Below are positions 62,992-64,000 of a DNA stretch of 64,000 nt, in pieces; position 1 is the stretch's first letter, and every line of letters begins with the position of its first letter. Location: contig NC_054703.1 in assembly GCF_016097555.1 (NCBI RefSeq), positions 20,968,610-21,032,609 on the forward strand. Reading direction: 5' to 3'. The position numbers and the translations under genes are program-made. Origin of the DNA: Gigantopelta aegis (taxonomy: Eukaryota; Mollusca; Gastropoda; Neomphalida; Peltospiridae). The notes under the pieces were generated by a model that was not told where the DNA came from, made no database searches, and saw nothing but the letters and a program-made list of their open reading frames with translations.

Positions 62992-63135
62992 CAGTGGCGG
63001 ATCACCCCCCCCCCCTTAATTTTAATTTTTTCCTTAATTTTTTACGTTTGAGAATCCGAGAAATCCCTTCAGGAACGTTTGAGGCCTTTGGTCACATGTC
63101 ATCCCCCTTAAATTGATTTTGTGGATCCGCCACTG
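62992..63135. mobile_element. MITE with CAGTGGCGGATC termini (inside a SINE tail)
   Basis: The ends are CAGTGGCGGATC and GATCCGCCACTG. It interrupts a SINE at ctctAGTGG|...|AATGGtgtcg, giving a 5-bp duplication with one mismatch. Confidence 0.8.
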
Positions 63136-63211
63136 AATGGTGTCGTTAACCAAAACAAAACTTTTAAGTGCAGTCAACTATACCATACAGTGTCCATACA
63201 CACACCATACA

Positions 63212-63362
63212 GGGACGATAGTGTGTTTGTTTTGTTTAACGACACCACTAGAGCACATTAATTAATTATCGGCTATTGGATGTCAAACATTTGGTAATTC
63301 TGACTCGTAGTCATCAGATGAAACCCGCTACATTTTTACTAATGCAGCAAGGGATCTTTTAA
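63212..63362 (-). mobile_element. SINE T1 tail and partial core
   Basis: Reversed T1 tail and core stop at ggatcttttaag; the head is missing. It lies about 230 bp upstream of the MADF exon. Confidence 0.75.
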
Positions 63363-63595
63363 GTGTTCTCTTGTGGCGTGTTCTCTTGTTCCTTGTTCCC
63401 TTGTACCCTTGTGACGCGCCACACAGACAATGAACCTTTGTTTTCCTTAGTGGCCGTTCCCATAGGTTGAACCCAGGGAACACGTGGCCTTGTGCACAGC
63501 ACGTGCGACCTACTGACCAGGAACACAGGGAATGCACATGCTCATTCTTTTTCATACGGCACGAAAGTGAACAAGACATTTTTGCTATTATCAGT

Positions 63596-63731
63596 ATGAG
63601 TGAAGGTGATTTAATTGAGGAGGTGAGGGGATATGAGCTGTTGTGGGATCCTAAAAATAAAAAGTACCATGACAAACACCAGCGAGAACTCGTATGGAGT
63701 ATCATTCAAAAGAAATTTGGCCCAACAACAG
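63596..63731 (+). CDS. First coding exon of a MADF-domain gene (partial)
   Basis: The ATG follows ttatcagt. The 45 codons read SEGDLIEEVRGYELLWDPKNKKYHDKHQRELVWSIIQKKFG in overlapping landmarks: LIEEVR, LLWDP, the spaced aromatic residues and W42-type position are the start of a MADF (Myb/SANT-like in Adf-1) domain. The exon ends at CAG|gtgagt (63732), phase 1; the second half of the domain must lie beyond the window. MADF proteins are DNA-binding regulators or partners of PIF/Harbinger transposases; which applies here is unknown. No transposon ends are visible around it. Confidence 0.6.
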
Positions 63732-64000
63732 GTGAGTTTTCATATTTACTACTTCAAAAGTAAATTGAAATTACATAAATTATTATTTCACGTTATACGG
63801 TGTCGTTTTTGAAGATACTGTGTTGTACAACAACAATTTATCTTAAAACATTTCATCACTTAATATATTTGAAAATCTAGTACCTAGGTCTAAGATAACA
63901 GTTTTCAAACATTGCGGTAAACATGTTCCATTTGCTAGAACACAGTGCCGTCTGGATGGGTAACAAAGTCTTTGATAGCGTCTCGAATGGCAACTGCCCT

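Larger units (their letters stand above)
62345..63165 (+). mobile_element. SINE, head H1 with tail T1, broken by a SINE and a MITE
   Basis: The head runs to 62470 (actagtagatcaaag), the body resumes at 62846 (acaaaggccgtgatatg), and the tail is cut again by the 62992-63135 MITE before tgtcgttaaccaaaac. Confidence 0.8.

Overview
This 64 kb window is animal nuclear DNA, most likely from a mollusc and probably a gastropod. It is AT-rich, has long introns with GT-AG splice sites, and has no operons or bacterial signals. It is saturated with tRNA-headed SINEs ending in GTGTCGTTAAACAAAAC or GCGTCGTTAAATAAAAC, a repeat type I associate with mollusc genomes. The species call is an inference.

The one clearly intact gene is a plus-strand pyruvate-kinase-like gene, with 11 coding exons between 20040 and 45809. 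All exon junctions are in phase and the exons sum to 1686 nt, or 561 codons plus stop. The fold is well conserved, but several residues normally needed for catalysis or K+ binding are replaced (Ser77, Thr114, Lys115, Glu118, Lys207, Asn210 and Thr328 in human PKM numbering). It is either a pseudoenzyme or a strongly divergent paralogue. Its ninth exon is 167 nt and corresponds to the mutually exclusive M1/M2 exon of vertebrate PKM. Two partial copies of that exon's 3' end lie in the next intron. The 3' end of exon 4, including its splice donor, is also repeated three times in steps of 50 bp.

Layout. 1-19400: intergenic DNA with MITEs, a 950 bp near-palindromic foldback element with 9-bp target duplications, a degenerate LINE reverse transcriptase (12446-14289) and a 1 kb TA-flanked element. 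19400-45809: the pyruvate-kinase-like gene, whose introns hold about 20 SINE copies, many nested MITEs and several minisatellites (19, 42, 18, 14, 95/36 bp and ATCC types). 45810-57700: a 56-bp array, TTAA-flanked MITEs, a 69-bp array and more SINEs. 57700-64000: a THAP zinc-finger remnant, microsatellites, a deleted pogo-like element with a DDE transposase fragment, a triple SINE/SINE/MITE nest, and the first coding exon of a MADF-domain gene leaving the window on the right.

The SINEs are modular. Three different tRNA-like heads combine with one shared core and two different tails. DNA elements can be grouped by termini and target duplications: TAGCCCGAG with 9 bp; CAGGGCTTCTAG and CAGTGGCGG with 5 bp; AGGGACA and CCTT...AAGG with TTAA; CAGT or CTGTAAAT with TA. 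No prokaryotic-type system, CRISPR array, rRNA gene or functional tRNA gene was seen.
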